From NCBI RefSeq assembly GCF_029238675.1, contig NZ_JAQWFR010000024.1, positions 1-64,000 on the forward strand: 64,000 nucleotides of DNA, given 5' to 3'. Source of the stretch: Oceanicoccus sp. (GTDB taxonomy: Bacteria > Pseudomonadota > Gammaproteobacteria > Pseudomonadales > Dasaniaceae). Each line of letters opens with the position of its first letter. Positions within the stretch are counted from its first letter, which is position 1. Under the pieces are notes generated by a model that saw only the letters and a list, made by a program, of their open reading frames with translations, was not told the DNA's origin and did no database searches. A program made the position numbers and the translations under genes. Below are positions 18,397 through 28,564 of this stretch, piece by piece.

Positions 18397-19527
18397 ATGC
18401 ATTATCAATACAATTCCCAGCAACTTCGTGCTTTACTAACACTTCATAGAACACCTCATTTATCTACCCGGGCGCTATGCCGTTTGCTGAAGGCTAGCGA
18501 TACGCCGGAGGCTATTGCCAGCCTTTCAGCTGCCGAGTTGTTCGCCCTGAAAATTACCCCTGATACACAGCTTGCTTTGCGCCGGGGCTGCGACCAGCGA
18601 TTGATTGACCAGGATATAGCCACGATTGAAAAGCTGGATATCCAGTTGCTTAGCCTTAATTCGGAGCATTATCCGGAATTGCTCAAGCAGATTAGCAACC
18701 CACCCCCACTACTCTATGTTAGAGGTAATGTTGATTTATTAAACCAGCCTCAACTGGGTATGGTAGGTAGTCGCAGGACCTCAAGACAAGGTTGTGAGAA
18801 CGCTTTCCAGTTCTCCCGTGAGTTTGCCCGTGCGGGTTTTACCATTAATAGCGGCTTGGCCCTGGGTGTCGATACCGAATGCCACCGTGGCGCTTTGGCG
18901 GCCGAGGGCAAAACCGTGGCCGTACTAGGTACCGGTGTTGATATAACCTATCCGGTACGTAACCGCTCACTATTTAATGACATTGTGAATACAGATAATG
19001 GGGCGCTGATATCAGAGTTTCCTTTGGGCACTCAGGCGCTACCGGAGCTGTTTCCACAGCGGAACAGGATTATTAGCGGCATGTCTTTAGGGGTGTTAGT
19101 TGTTGAAGCAGCCCTTAAAAGCGGCTCATTGATTACAGCACGCTTTGCTATGGAGCAGGGACGTGAGGTATTTGCTATTCCAGGCTCTATTCATGATAGC
19201 GGTAGTAAAGGCGTTAACTACCTTATTCAGCAAGGGGCAAAGCTGGTGTCGACAGCGGCTGATGTGATGGAGGAGCTTCAGGGGTGGTTGCCAGCAAGGA
19301 CAAGCAAGGAGACAACGCCGGATAATGTCGAGCTTTTATCTGACCTCACTCAAACAGAACAGCAATTGGTGGCTCTCTTGGGTTTTGATCCTGTTGCAAT
19401 CGACTTACTACAGCATCAAATAGGCTGGCCCCTGACACAACTTAGCGAGGTTTTGACCACCCTGGAGCTAAAAGGATGGGTAGAGAATAATGCCGGTTGT
19501 TATCAGCGAATGGTAAAGGCGCGTTAA
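18397..19527 (+). CDS. dprA: DNA processing protein DprA
   Basis: Protects incoming single-stranded DNA and loads RecA during natural transformation. The 376 residues include an N-terminal helical (SAM/HhH-like) region, a central Rossmann-like fold ([67 protein letters not shown]) and a C-terminal winged-helix domain (about 310-370). It lies 45 bases after the LysM gene. DprA is widespread even in strains not known to be competent, so this alone does not prove competence. Confidence 0.95.
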   Translation: MHYQYNSQQLRALLTLHRTPHLSTRALCRLLKASDTPEAIASLSAAELFALKITPDTQLALRRGCDQRLIDQDIATIEKLDIQLLSLNSEHYPELLKQISNPPPLLYVRGNVDLLNQPQLGMVGSRRTSRQGCENAFQFSREFARAGFTINSGLALGVDTECHRGALAAEGKTVAVLGTGVDITYPVRNRSLFNDIVNTDNGALISEFPLGTQALPELFPQRNRIISGMSLGVLVVEAALKSGSLITARFAMEQGREVFAIPGSIHDSGSKGVNYLIQQGAKLVSTAADVMEELQGWLPARTSKETTPDNVELLSDLTQTEQQLVALLGFDPVAIDLLQHQIGWPLTQLSEVLTTLELKGWVENNAGCYQRMVKAR

Positions 19528-19627
19528 TCCTGACGGAAAACGTCGGTTTTGCTTGCAATCAGGGCCCCAGTTGGGTAATTTTCGCGCTTTTTCCAGATCC
19601 TTAAATTATTGCTGTGAGGGCACAACC

Positions 19628-20131
19628 ATGACCAAACCTTTTGTCGCTATTTTGATGGGCTCGGACTCAGATCTACCACAAATGGAGCCAGCTTTTGGCG
19701 TTTTAAAATCCTTTGGTATCGATTTCGAAGTAAAAGTGACCTCTGCTCACCGTACCCCCAAGATTACTCATGACTATGTAACCACCGCTGACCAGCGTGG
19801 CTGTGGTGCCTTTATCTGTGCTGCGGGTATGGCGGCTCACTTAGCGGGTGCTGTTGCTGCTGCAACCCTTAAGCCTGTAATTGGTGTTCCGATTAACGCT
19901 TCTTTAGAAGGCTTGGACGCACTGTTATCAACGGTGCAAATGCCTGGTGGTATTCCAGTAGCGACTGTTGCTATTGGTAAAGCCGGTGCTAAAAATGCAG
20001 GCTATCTGGCCGCGCAGATTCTAGCTACTGCCGACGCTGACCTGCAGCAAAAGCTGATCGCCGAGCGTGAAGCCAATGCCCAGGCTGTTGTAGCCAAAGA
20101 CGAAGCCCTGCAGGAAAAACTAAAAGGCTAA
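19628..20131 (+). CDS. purE: 5-(carboxyamino)imidazole ribonucleotide mutase
   Basis: A class I PurE, which converts N5-CAIR to CAIR in purine synthesis. The 167-residue protein shows the nucleotide-binding GSDSDLP near residue 11, the catalytic SAHRTP, and [16 protein letters not shown] chose the ATG at 19628, preceded by GAGGG. The upstream in-frame extension to 19553 is not part of the family. No purK follows, so the carboxylase partner must be elsewhere. Confidence 0.95.
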   Translation: MTKPFVAILMGSDSDLPQMEPAFGVLKSFGIDFEVKVTSAHRTPKITHDYVTTADQRGCGAFICAAGMAAHLAGAVAAATLKPVIGVPINASLEGLDALLSTVQMPGGIPVATVAIGKAGAKNAGYLAAQILATADADLQQKLIAEREANAQAVVAKDEALQEKLKG

Positions 20132-20144
20132 CCGCCTGGGCCTT

Positions 20145-20726
20145 ATGGCTACCAAGGACTCGATCAGCCTCCGGCGGGCGACTACGGTCATCCAGTCCGG
20201 GGGTGTTATAGCCTACCCAACCGAAACGGTATGGGGCTTTGGCTGCGACCCGGATAACCAGCGGGCAGTAGAACAACTACTGGCGCTTAAGCAGCGTCCG
20301 GTGGAGAAGGGATTAATATTAGTCGCTGCCTCAGCAGAGCAATTTGCTCCTTATTTGCAAGGGTTGGACGATGCGCTTGTTAGCAAATTTGCGCAACTCA
20401 CCAGCAAGCCCGCCAGCAAACCCACCACTTGGTTGGTGCCCCATAATGGTAGGGCGAAAGATTGGATTAGGGGTGATTTCCAGAGTGTTGCACTCAGGGT
20501 AAGCACTAGCGCACTGGTGATTGAATTATGCAACTCCCTGGGCGGTCCTGTTGTCTCAACCTCAGCCAATATCAGCGGAGAGCCCACCTGCGAGTCACCA
20601 GCACAGCTGCAGCGGTTTTTGAATGGTGACGGGCTGGACTTTATTTTACCCGGCCGGCTTAAGCCCAATGCCAAGCCGTCGGAAATTCGCGATTTGATTT
20701 CTGGCAAAGTAATAAGAGGCGCATAG
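20145..20726 (+). CDS. tsaC: Threonylcarbamoyl-AMP synthase
   Basis: A YrdC/Sua5-family enzyme that makes threonylcarbamoyl-adenylate for the t6A modification of ANN-decoding tRNAs. The 193 residues have the YrdC core: GGVIAYPTETVWGFGCDP at about 19-36, then LKQRPVEKGLIL and the late motif GPVVSTSANISGEP. It starts 13 bases after purE, in the conserved dprA...tsaC...hemF...aroE order. Confidence 0.94.
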   Translation: MATKDSISLRRATTVIQSGGVIAYPTETVWGFGCDPDNQRAVEQLLALKQRPVEKGLILVAASAEQFAPYLQGLDDALVSKFAQLTSKPASKPTTWLVPHNGRAKDWIRGDFQSVALRVSTSALVIELCNSLGGPVVSTSANISGEPTCESPAQLQRFLNGDGLDFILPGRLKPNAKPSEIRDLISGKVIRGA

Positions 20727-21686
<960 letters not shown>

Positions 21687-21715
21687 ACCCGGTTTGATAG
21701 TCCAAAGAGCACATT

Positions 21716-22555
21716 ATGACAGCCACCGATAAATATGCAGTCTTCGGCAACCCCATCAAGCATAGCAAGTCTCCGCAGATTCATAGGGCGTTTGCACAAG
21801 AGACACAACAGCAACTGAGTTACCGTGCACACAAGGTGGATGTGGATAAATTTGCCGATGCCGCCAAAAGCTTTTTTGATAATGGCGGCAAAGGTTTAAA
21901 TATCACCGTGCCCTTTAAAATTGATGCCTATAATTTTGCTGATGAACTCAGCGGCCGTGCTCGCCTTGCCGGTGCGGTTAACACCCTGGCGCTGCAAGAA
22001 GATGGCAAGATTTATGGTGATAACACCGATGGGGCTGGCCTGGTCAGGGATATCTGCGAAAACCTCGGTTGGGAAGTCACTAATAAGCGAGTGTTGTTAT
22101 TAGGCGCAGGCGGCGCTATTCGCGGTGTACTTGAGCCATTGATGAAACTGAACCCCAGCCATGTCTTAATTGCCAACCGTACCGTTGAAAAAGCGCAGAA
22201 ATTAGCGCGGGATTTTTCGGAGTTTGGCAGCGTCGGTGCCTGTAGTTTTAAAGCCTTAAATGCCAACCAGTACGATTTAATTATCAATGGCACCAGTGCC
22301 AGTCTTGCCGGGGAGTTACCGCCACTGCCGAGTGATGCATTAACTGACGAAGGTTGTTGCTACGATATGATGTACAGCGCCGAGCCTACTCCCTTTATGC
22401 GTTGGGGTGCAGAAAGTGCTGCCTGGGCAGTGTCAGATGGTTTGGGGATGTTGGTAGAGCAGGCGGCAGAATCCTTTTGCATCTGGCGCGGTACGCGGCC
22501 AACAACCCGCGCCGTGATTGACGCCATCCGTGAAGAGCTGGAAGCCTGCAACTAA
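21716..22555 (+). CDS. aroE: Shikimate dehydrogenase
   Basis: The NADPH-dependent reduction of 3-dehydroshikimate in aromatic amino acid synthesis. The 279 residues contain the substrate-binding GNPIKHSKSPQIH (about 11-23), the catalytic Lys in NITVPFK, NTDGAGLVRDI and the nucleotide-binding GAGGAIRGV (about 127). It lies 29 bases after hemF. Confidence 0.97.
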   Translation: MTATDKYAVFGNPIKHSKSPQIHRAFAQETQQQLSYRAHKVDVDKFADAAKSFFDNGGKGLNITVPFKIDAYNFADELSGRARLAGAVNTLALQEDGKIYGDNTDGAGLVRDICENLGWEVTNKRVLLLGAGGAIRGVLEPLMKLNPSHVLIANRTVEKAQKLARDFSEFGSVGACSFKALNANQYDLIINGTSASLAGELPPLPSDALTDEGCCYDMMYSAEPTPFMRWGAESAAWAVSDGLGMLVEQAAESFCIWRGTRPTTRAVIDAIREELEACN

Positions 22556-22602
22556 TCTTTTAGCAAATATACTACCCTGATACGCTGCTCAATCGATGGT
22601 TT

Positions 22603-22625
22603 GCCAGGTTTAAGCCCGGCTTTTT
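22603..22625 (+). terminator. Possible rho-independent terminator after aroE
   Basis: GCCAGG and CCCGGC pair with one mismatch across a six-base loop and are followed by TTTTT. It lies 48 bases after the aroE stop and before the convergent carbonic anhydrase gene. The stem is short, so confidence is moderate. Confidence 0.5.
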
Positions 22626-22653
22626 CTTTATGCCCGTACCGGCGGGAATGATG

Positions 22654-23211
22654 TTATTGCTCAGTAAAATAACTGTCTTTAAGGGCCACATAATTTTGTG
22701 CTGTCTGCACAAAGTGCTCCATTTCTCCGTCTTTTATGGGGCGAGCCTGACGCGCCGGGCTGCCGGTATAGAGATAGCCGCTCTCCAGCGTTTTGCCGGG
22801 GGTGACTAGTGCTCCCGCTCCAACAATCACATCATCTTCAATTACCACCCCGTCCAGTACAATGGCACCCATGCCCACCAGCACGCGGTTGCCTATGTTA
22901 CAGCCATGCAGCATCACCTTATGGCCGACGGTAACATCTTCGCCAATAATCACCGGGTGGCCGCCAGGGTTGGTGGGGAGGGGCCTGGACTCATGGATAA
23001 CTGAGCCATCCTGTATATTACTTCTATTGCCAATGCGTACCTTGTTAACGTCGCCGCGAATAACGACCAGAGGCCAAACGGAAACATCTTCACCCAGAAC
23101 AACATCACCAATAACCACTGCGGCAGGGTCGACATAGGCGCCCCGCTCCAAGACTGGCGCTATTCCCTTAAAAGAACGAATATTTTGTTTAGGCATATTT
23201 TGTGTAGGCAT
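22654..23211 (-). CDS. yrdA: Gamma-class carbonic anhydrase-like protein (YrdA type)
   Basis: A 185-residue left-handed beta-helix protein of the hexapeptide-repeat family. Repeats such as VIGDVVLGEDVSVWPLVVIRG and IEDDVIVGAGALV are clear. The zinc-binding histidines appear in VTVGHKVMLHGC and the earlier SVIHES. Proteins of this YrdA/CaiE group bind metal trimerically, but many have no demonstrated carbonic anhydrase activity. It is monocistronic and divergent from the gene at 23280. Confidence 0.9.
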   Translation of the reverse strand: MPTQNMPKQNIRSFKGIAPVLERGAYVDPAAVVIGDVVLGEDVSVWPLVVIRGDVNKVRIGNRSNIQDGSVIHESRPLPTNPGGHPVIIGEDVTVGHKVMLHGCNIGNRVLVGMGAIVLDGVVIEDDVIVGAGALVTPGKTLESGYLYTGSPARQARPIKDGEMEHFVQTAQNYVALKDSYFTEQ

Positions 23212-23279
23212 AGTTTGCTTCGCTTTGTGCTGTTACAGTATCAGCCTATTGTAATCTCTTAGTCAGGTCTCTGTAAGCA

Positions 23280-24572
23280 ATGTTTGCCAGGTTGTTTTCT
23301 GTTGCAGTTGTATTTTTGCTGGTTGCCAGCCCAGTGTCAGCTAACGTTTTTCCGAAAATTGTCCCGCAGATTGTGCTGCCCGATTCAGGTCTGGTAGCTA
23401 AAGATTTGGCTGTTATTGTCAATACAGAGGACCCGCTTAGCGTTCAAATTGCTGGCTATTATCAGCAGCAGCGACAAATACCGCCAGAAAATATTATCAC
23501 TATTTCATTTAAAGTTGATAAGCCGGTTATGCGCCCCGGTGAATTCGCTGTATTGAAGAAAATAGTTGAAGCAAAAACGCCAAAGCATATTCAAGCTTAT
23601 CTGCTAACCTGGGCAGATCCTTATCGTGTTGGCTGTATGTCAATCAGTTCTGCCTTTGCACTGGGCTTTGACAGCCGCTATTGCGCCAAGGGTTGCAAGC
23701 TTACCGCTGCCTCCCAGTATGCAGGGACAAACAGTTTAAGACCCTATGACGATTTTAGTATTCGGCCTACCATGCTCTTGGCAGCAGCTAATTTCGAGGA
23801 GGCCAAAGCCTTAATAGATCGCGGCGTTGCTGCAGATGGCCAGATGGTGGCTAACGGCAACAACGGCAAAGCCTATTTGTTGGAAACCTCTGATAAGGCC
23901 CGCAGTGTCCGTAAGAGCGTATTCCCTTCGGTGCAGTTATTGCTGGGGAATAAATTACCTGTGACGATACTAAAGGCAAATGCGATTCGAAATAGAAAAG
24001 ATGTCATGTTTTACTTTACCGGCAAAAAGTTTGTAGCGGATATAGACAGCAATACTTTCCTGCCGGGGGCGATGGCAGACCATCTGACTTCAGCGGGGGG
24101 CAAGTTGACCAATAGCCGACAGATGAGCGCCCTTCGATGGCTGGAAGGGGGTGCAACAGGCAGTTATGGAGCAGTGGTTGAGCCTTGTAACTTCCCAGGG
24201 AAATTTCCTAACCCATTAATTGCCATGTCGAACTATATGCAGGGTTCATCCCTAATAGAAGCCTATTGGAAAAGTGTCATCATGCCCGGTCAAGGCGTAT
24301 TTATTGGCGAGCCTTTAGCTAAGCCCTATATGGGATATCGGTTGAAAAAAAGAAATAATAGCTATGCCCTCTTTTCTCCCGTGTTAACCAGAGGCTACTA
24401 TAAAATTTTAACGTCCAGTCAAAAAACAGGCCCCTTTACATTAGTGACCAGTGGTATTGAGATAACGCCTTACCAACAATTTATAACCTTACCCCAACCC
24501 CTATCACCGTTTTATAAAATAGAGCGATTACAAAATTACGCGCAGCCATTATTGAGCAGTCCGTTGTTTTGA
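23280..24572 (+). CDS. Exported protein of the TIGR03790 family
   Basis: A 430-residue protein with a signal peptide (MFARLFSVAVVFLLVASPVSA). After it comes the family hallmark: LAVIVNTEDPLSVQIAGYYQQ and RQIPPENIITISF, then YLLTWADPYRV. Members are exported and found sporadically in bacteria; no biochemical role is established. Several cysteines in the central region (GCMSISS, YCAKGC) could form disulfides. It ends ten bases before the oligopeptidase A reading frame, but shared function is not indicated. Confidence 0.75.
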   Translation: MFARLFSVAVVFLLVASPVSANVFPKIVPQIVLPDSGLVAKDLAVIVNTEDPLSVQIAGYYQQQRQIPPENIITISFKVDKPVMRPGEFAVLKKIVEAKTPKHIQAYLLTWADPYRVGCMSISSAFALGFDSRYCAKGCKLTAASQYAGTNSLRPYDDFSIRPTMLLAAANFEEAKALIDRGVAADGQMVANGNNGKAYLLETSDKARSVRKSVFPSVQLLLGNKLPVTILKANAIRNRKDVMFYFTGKKFVADIDSNTFLPGAMADHLTSAGGKLTNSRQMSALRWLEGGATGSYGAVVEPCNFPGKFPNPLIAMSNYMQGSSLIEAYWKSVIMPGQGVFIGEPLAKPYMGYRLKKRNNSYALFSPVLTRGYYKILTSSQKTGPFTLVTSGIEITPYQQFITLPQPLSPFYKIERLQNYAQPLLSSPLF

Positions 24573-24618
24573 AATTATAGTTTTGAAAAAGCATTTACGA
24601 TTTTTGAGGTCAAAAACA

Positions 24619-26667
24619 GTGTCTAACCCATTACTAAAAACAGCATCGCTGCCAGCATTTTCCAGTATTCAACCAGAACATATAGAGCCAGCGCTTGATC
24701 AGTTATTGGCAAGTAATCGACAGCGAGTCGATGATTTATTGAAAGCAGAACAAACCCCCGGAAAATCTTTTTTGGCTTCCATTGAGCAGTGGGATGATGA
24801 GCTGGAGCAGCTATGGTCTCCCATTAGCCATTTGCACGGCGTAAAAAATTCAGATGCCCTGCGTGATGCCTATAACGCCTGCCTGCCAAAGCTGACAGAA
24901 TACGGCACAGAAATGGGCCAAAACACACAGCTTTACCAAGCCTATAAACAACTGGCAGACAGTGATGTTTATGGGCAGCTGAATGAGGCGGAGCAAAAAT
25001 CTGTAGACAATGCCTTGCGAGATTTTACGCTGTCCGGCATTGCGCTAAAACCCGAGCAACAAAAGCGTTACGGCGAAATAAAAAAACAACTGGCCGAATT
25101 ATCCACACAATTTTCCAATAATGTCTTAGATGCAACCCATGGCTGGAGCAAGCATATAGATGATGCCGAAGAGCTTGCTGGTATACCCGAATCCGTATTA
25201 CAGGGCTATCAACAAGCGGCGGCGGCAAAAGAGTTATCCGGCTATTTAATTTCATTGGATATCCCTGCCTATTTGCCCCTGATGCAATATTGTGAAAATT
25301 CAGCGCTGCGTCAGGAAATGTATACCGCTTATACCACCCGAGCTTCTGACCAGGGCCCCAACGCTGGTCAGTGGGATAACAGTGAGCTAATGGATACTAT
25401 TTTGGCACTTCGGTATGAGTTGGCATTGTTGTTAGGGTTTAACAATTATGCCGAGCGCTCCCTGGCTACAAAAATGGCTGAATCACCGGAGCAGGTTGAA
25501 GGTTTTTTGAATGACCTTACTGAAAAAAGTATTGCGGTTGCAAAGCAGGATTATAAAGAGCTGGAAGCGTTTGCTAACAGTTTGGGCGTTACCACATTAT
25601 CTGCCTGGGATATCCCCTTCTATAGCGAAAAATTACGTTTACAAAAATACGATTTATCCCAGGAAGAATTACGCCCCTATTTCCCCTCAGCGAAAGTGAT
25701 AGAGGGTATGTTTACCGTAGTCAATCGTTTGTTTGGTATTGAGTGTAACGAAGTTAGCGACGTTGAAACCTGGCATCCTGATGTTCGCTTCTATCATATT
25801 GAACGCGATGGCGAAGTGATCGCAAAATTTTATCTGGATATTTTTGCCAGGGAGCATAAGCGTGGTGGTGCATGGATGGCCGACTGTCGTGTGCGACGAC
25901 AACTAAGCGCTACAGAGCAACAACTGCCGGTTGCGTTTTTAACCTGTAACTTTACGCCACCCACAGAGACCACCCCATCCTTATTAACCCATAATGAAGT
26001 GACAACCCTGTTCCATGAGTTTGGCCATGGTTTGCACCATATGCTAACTGAAATTAATTGTGCAGCGGTTTCCGGCATTAATGGTGTGCCGTGGGATGCG
26101 GTTGAATTGCCCAGCCAGTTTATGGAAAACTGGTGCTGGCAAAAAGAGGCGATCCCGTTAATTTCTGGCCATCATCAAACCGGCGAGGTACTGCCGGATA
26201 ATTTATTAGAAAAAATGCTGGCCGCAAAAAACTTTCAATCCGGTATGATGATGGCAAGGCAGTTGGAATTTTCATTATTTGATATGTTAATGCATCATCA
26301 CTATTCGCCAGAAAATCCCAGATCGATTCAAACCGTATTAGATGAAGTTAGAGAAAAAGTCTCAGTCTATCCGGTTCCCGAATTTAATCGCTTCCAACAT
26401 GGCTTTGGCCATATTTTTGCTGGCGGTTATGCGGCAGGTTATTATAGTTATAAGTGGGCGGAAGTATTATCGGCAGATGCTTTTTCCCGCTTTGAAGAAG
26501 AAGGTATTTTTAATCAGGCGACGGGAGAAAGCTTTTTGCAGGAAATATTACAACGTGGTGGGTCGAAAGAACCGATGGCCTTGTTCACCGCTTTCCGGGG
26601 GCGTGAACCCGATATTGATGCATTGCTGCGACACAGCGGTATTGTTACGACCAGGAAAGTAGCATGA
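24619..26667 (+). CDS. prlC: Oligopeptidase A
   Basis: A cytoplasmic M3-family zinc metallopeptidase that degrades signal peptides and other short peptides. The zinc site LFHEFGHGLHHM is at about residue 463-474, and a downstream glutamate lies in WDAVELPSQFMENW. I chose the GTG at 24619, with TGAGG nine bases upstream. It gives 682 residues, close to the roughly 680 usual for PrlC. A TTG at 24583 would add an unsupported basic tail. Its stop overlaps the YheV gene by four bases, a pair common in gammaproteobacteria. Confidence 0.95.
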   Translation: MSNPLLKTASLPAFSSIQPEHIEPALDQLLASNRQRVDDLLKAEQTPGKSFLASIEQWDDELEQLWSPISHLHGVKNSDALRDAYNACLPKLTEYGTEMGQNTQLYQAYKQLADSDVYGQLNEAEQKSVDNALRDFTLSGIALKPEQQKRYGEIKKQLAELSTQFSNNVLDATHGWSKHIDDAEELAGIPESVLQGYQQAAAAKELSGYLISLDIPAYLPLMQYCENSALRQEMYTAYTTRASDQGPNAGQWDNSELMDTILALRYELALLLGFNNYAERSLATKMAESPEQVEGFLNDLTEKSIAVAKQDYKELEAFANSLGVTTLSAWDIPFYSEKLRLQKYDLSQEELRPYFPSAKVIEGMFTVVNRLFGIECNEVSDVETWHPDVRFYHIERDGEVIAKFYLDIFAREHKRGGAWMADCRVRRQLSATEQQLPVAFLTCNFTPPTETTPSLLTHNEVTTLFHEFGHGLHHMLTEINCAAVSGINGVPWDAVELPSQFMENWCWQKEAIPLISGHHQTGEVLPDNLLEKMLAAKNFQSGMMMARQLEFSLFDMLMHHHYSPENPRSIQTVLDEVREKVSVYPVPEFNRFQHGFGHIFAGGYAAGYYSYKWAEVLSADAFSRFEEEGIFNQATGESFLQEILQRGGSKEPMALFTAFRGREPDIDALLRHSGIVTTRKVA

Positions 26668-26960
26668 GCGAACAAAAAATAATAAAACGATTTATCGCTG
26701 GGGCTGTTTGTCCGCGTTGTGCGGAGATGGATAAGCTAGTGATGTATAACGATAGCAATGGCCAGCAGATCAGGGAGTGTGTGCGCTGTGGTTATAGCGA
26801 TATTATGACGGATGATGGCCCTCAAGCTATCGATGTCGATGAAGTGACTACTCGGGTAAACCAGCCCCGTTTGGGGGAAGAGCCACTAGCCCATGAAGAC
26901 GAAGTTCAGGTAGTTAGTATCATCGACCCTAACCCCGGCGCTAAGCGGCGGGATCATTAA
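26664..26960 (+). CDS. yheV: YheV-family putative zinc-ribbon protein
   Basis: A 98-residue protein with two CxxC knuckles: CPRC at about 17-20 and CVRCG near 37. These make a zinc ribbon. The N-terminal KRFIAGAVCPRCAEMD is characteristic of the YheV (DUF2387) family. Function unknown; it is small, soluble and probably binds nucleic acid or protein. Its ATG overlaps the prlC stop (ATGA). Confidence 0.9.
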   Translation: MSEQKIIKRFIAGAVCPRCAEMDKLVMYNDSNGQQIRECVRCGYSDIMTDDGPQAIDVDEVTTRVNQPRLGEEPLAHEDEVQVVSIIDPNPGAKRRDH

Positions 26961-26963
26961 GCA

Positions 26964-26989
26964 GTAGGGTGGATTATAATCCACCCTAC
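26964..26989. terminator. Perfect 26-bp palindrome between convergent genes
   Basis: A perfect inverted repeat with half-site GTAGGGTGGATTA and no spacer lies four bases after the yheV stop and four before the stop of the small minus-strand gene. It can fold as a long hairpin on either strand and is well placed as a bidirectional terminator, although a T-run is poor. The half-site GTAGGGTGG is also typical of dispersed palindromic elements in proteobacteria. Confidence 0.65.
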
Positions 26990-26993
26990 GGTT

Positions 26994-27164
26994 TTATCGC
27001 CGTCTGGAACGGGCGCGTTGTGCGCGTAGCTTTCTACGCTTATAACTCGCTCGAATCTGCCCCGCCATCTTAATGGCAAAGTGATTTTCATCCGCAGGAT
27101 CTTCGTGATGATCGTGACTGTGGTTGGTGTTGTCGATAGCTAAACTGCCGGGATTCATTGTCAT
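26994..27164 (-). CDS. Small His-rich, strongly basic protein (56 residues)
   Basis: An open frame of 56 codons, too short for most gene finders. The first half is acidic and histidine-rich (HSHDHHEDPADENHF) and the second half is very basic (YKRRKLRAQRARSRRR). The halves may bind metal and nucleic acid or ribosome respectively, but this is inference. An AAGAAGA tract upstream of the ATG is a weak ribosome site. It lies in the 247-bp gap between yheV and the gene at 27208, upstream of a palindrome that could terminate it. I do not recognise a family. Confidence 0.5.
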   Translation of the reverse strand: MTMNPGSLAIDNTNHSHDHHEDPADENHFAIKMAGQIRASYKRRKLRAQRARSRRR

Positions 27165-27207
27165 AGTTCTATTCTTCTTTTATTTTTCTATAGCAAAGAG
27201 ATATCAG

Positions 27208-27858
27208 TTACAAATGGGCAAACTGCAAATTAATGGATAGTTCATCGGTTAAGCAGGGCCAGTGTTGTTGTTCTTTTTCCCAGTGATTATCTTGATGCAG
27301 GGCAACATAGGCTTTAAATTCCGGTGTTTCATACACATGCTCTTTAAGCATGTTACGCTCAGCCATATAGTGTACGGCTTCATCCAGTTCGTTGGCAAAG
27401 GGTTCGCCAATAATACTGTGCACAATCAGATTGGACATGGTCATATCCATCGGCACTAACGGAATTGATGTGCGAATCATAAAGCGGTCGTTAACCTCTT
27501 CAATCAGGCGGTGAGCCAGATAGGCTTCGTCCATCAGTTCATTCAAGCCCACATGCTGTGAAACAATTTCCGGTGGCTTTAAAAAGAAATCCTCCGCCAG
27601 CTTTAAAAACGGCTCGGCATATTCCCGAATGTTAGCTTCGCTGGTGATGGATCTTGTGGCATCAATAAATCTGGGGACGTGCTCAATATAGGCAATAATA
27701 AAATCTACCAGGCTGGCGGTGGCATCTTGCTCGGGCAGCTGGATGGTAAAGTGAATATCGTTCTTAACATGCTGGTCGAGCAGCTTGGCCAGATGATCGG
27801 TTTGCTGTTCATGGAGCTTTGCTAAGGCAATAGTGTCGCGGATGGCATCAGTTGCCAC
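27208..27858 (-). CDS. Hypothetical all-helical protein
   Basis: I do not recognise this 216-residue protein. It is soluble, without signal peptide or membrane segments, and appears mostly helical, with Glu/His-rich stretches (LHEQQTDHLAKLLDQHVKND, AYLAHRLIEEVNDRF, LHQDNHWEKEQQHW). The spread of His and Glu recalls helical metal-binding bundles, but no known motif is complete. It is monocistronic, upstream of the small basic gene in the same direction. Confidence 0.6.
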   Translation of the reverse strand: MATDAIRDTIALAKLHEQQTDHLAKLLDQHVKNDIHFTIQLPEQDATASLVDFIIAYIEHVPRFIDATRSITSEANIREYAEPFLKLAEDFFLKPPEIVSQHVGLNELMDEAYLAHRLIEEVNDRFMIRTSIPLVPMDMTMSNLIVHSIIGEPFANELDEAVHYMAERNMLKEHVYETPEFKAYVALHQDNHWEKEQQHWPCLTDELSINLQFAHL

Positions 27859-27931
27859 AGGTCGTCCTCTTCATGGGCGTTAATATTGGGTTTACAGGTT
27901 TTTACAGTGCTTGTGCAGGCCCTGCATAGGG

Positions 27932-28171
27932 CTAACACTTTCTATAAGTGATAAGGCTAGTACAAAATACTAACTTCGCTATCGCCTGCTTAGACCAATG
28001 TGAACTATTTCCTATAGCTTTGACCGCGACAGCGGCTAAATATTGAGCATTTTCGAGGCGCCCAAGGGTGGCGGTACCCACTAATCCCGGCATGGGGGCC
28101 GAAAGATTGGAAATAATCATCGACCAGATTAAACCCCATATCTTGTGGTTGAGGCCTCTGCCAAGTGTCAT
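27932..28171 (-). pseudogene. Fragment of a MATE-family efflux transporter
   Basis: An N-terminal segment of about 45 residues (HKIWGLIWSMIISNLSAP, GLVGTATLGRL, YLAAVAVKAIG) matches the first helix and loop of MATE/DinF transporters, whose usual text is ILSN(I/L)S.P..GLVDTA..GHL...YL.AVAVGA. After AVAVKAIG the resemblance stops and the frame soon ends. The conserved Asp of LVDTA is Gly here. This is the decayed 5' end of a deleted gene. A working MATE protein has about 440 residues. Confidence 0.7.
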
Positions 28172-28564
28172 ATCTGGAAGTTTGGGGGGCTCGAATAGCT
28201 GCTTGTTATAGCATTAGGAAGGGGTTTCCCACGATTTAACAGGCTTATGGTGGCCTGTTTTGTTAAAGATGCGTATAATCGCGGCGTTTTGTCGCACCCA
28301 GCGACCGGGGGATACCGAAAAATCGCTATTCATTGTCATTAATGGGCTTATTTGAGCGCGTTTTCGACGAATAAAGCACTCAGCCAGGCTCAAAAGGCCG
28401 AAATTGAGTGGTAATACAGCAGCTAAGTAATCACAGGGATGGGAGGTCACTGCAATATTGTTCCTACGAGTCAGTATTTGTCTCGCTCGGCGCATATCAG
28501 TGAAGATGTTAGCGATCCGGATTCTGGGGTATTTTTTAACATTTAAACAATGGAGACACGGGAA
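28172..28564 (+). promoter_or_regulatory. Promoter region and long leader of the cox operon
   Basis: This 393-bp stretch has no supportable gene. TATAAT at 28274-28279, followed by a GC-rich discriminator (CGCGGCG) and TTTTG, looks like a strong -10 element, though I cannot find a good -35. If used, it leaves a leader of about 280 nucleotides before coxB, long enough to be structured or regulated. A hairpin AACAGGC/GCCTGTT lies just upstream (28239-28260). The -10 and downstream bases resemble those before the cytochrome c gene at 42898. Confidence 0.5.

Noticed and set aside
28239-28264. Terminator on the plus strand before coxB
   Set aside because: The stem AACAGGC/GCCTGTT is short, the T-run is interrupted, and no plus-strand gene ends there.
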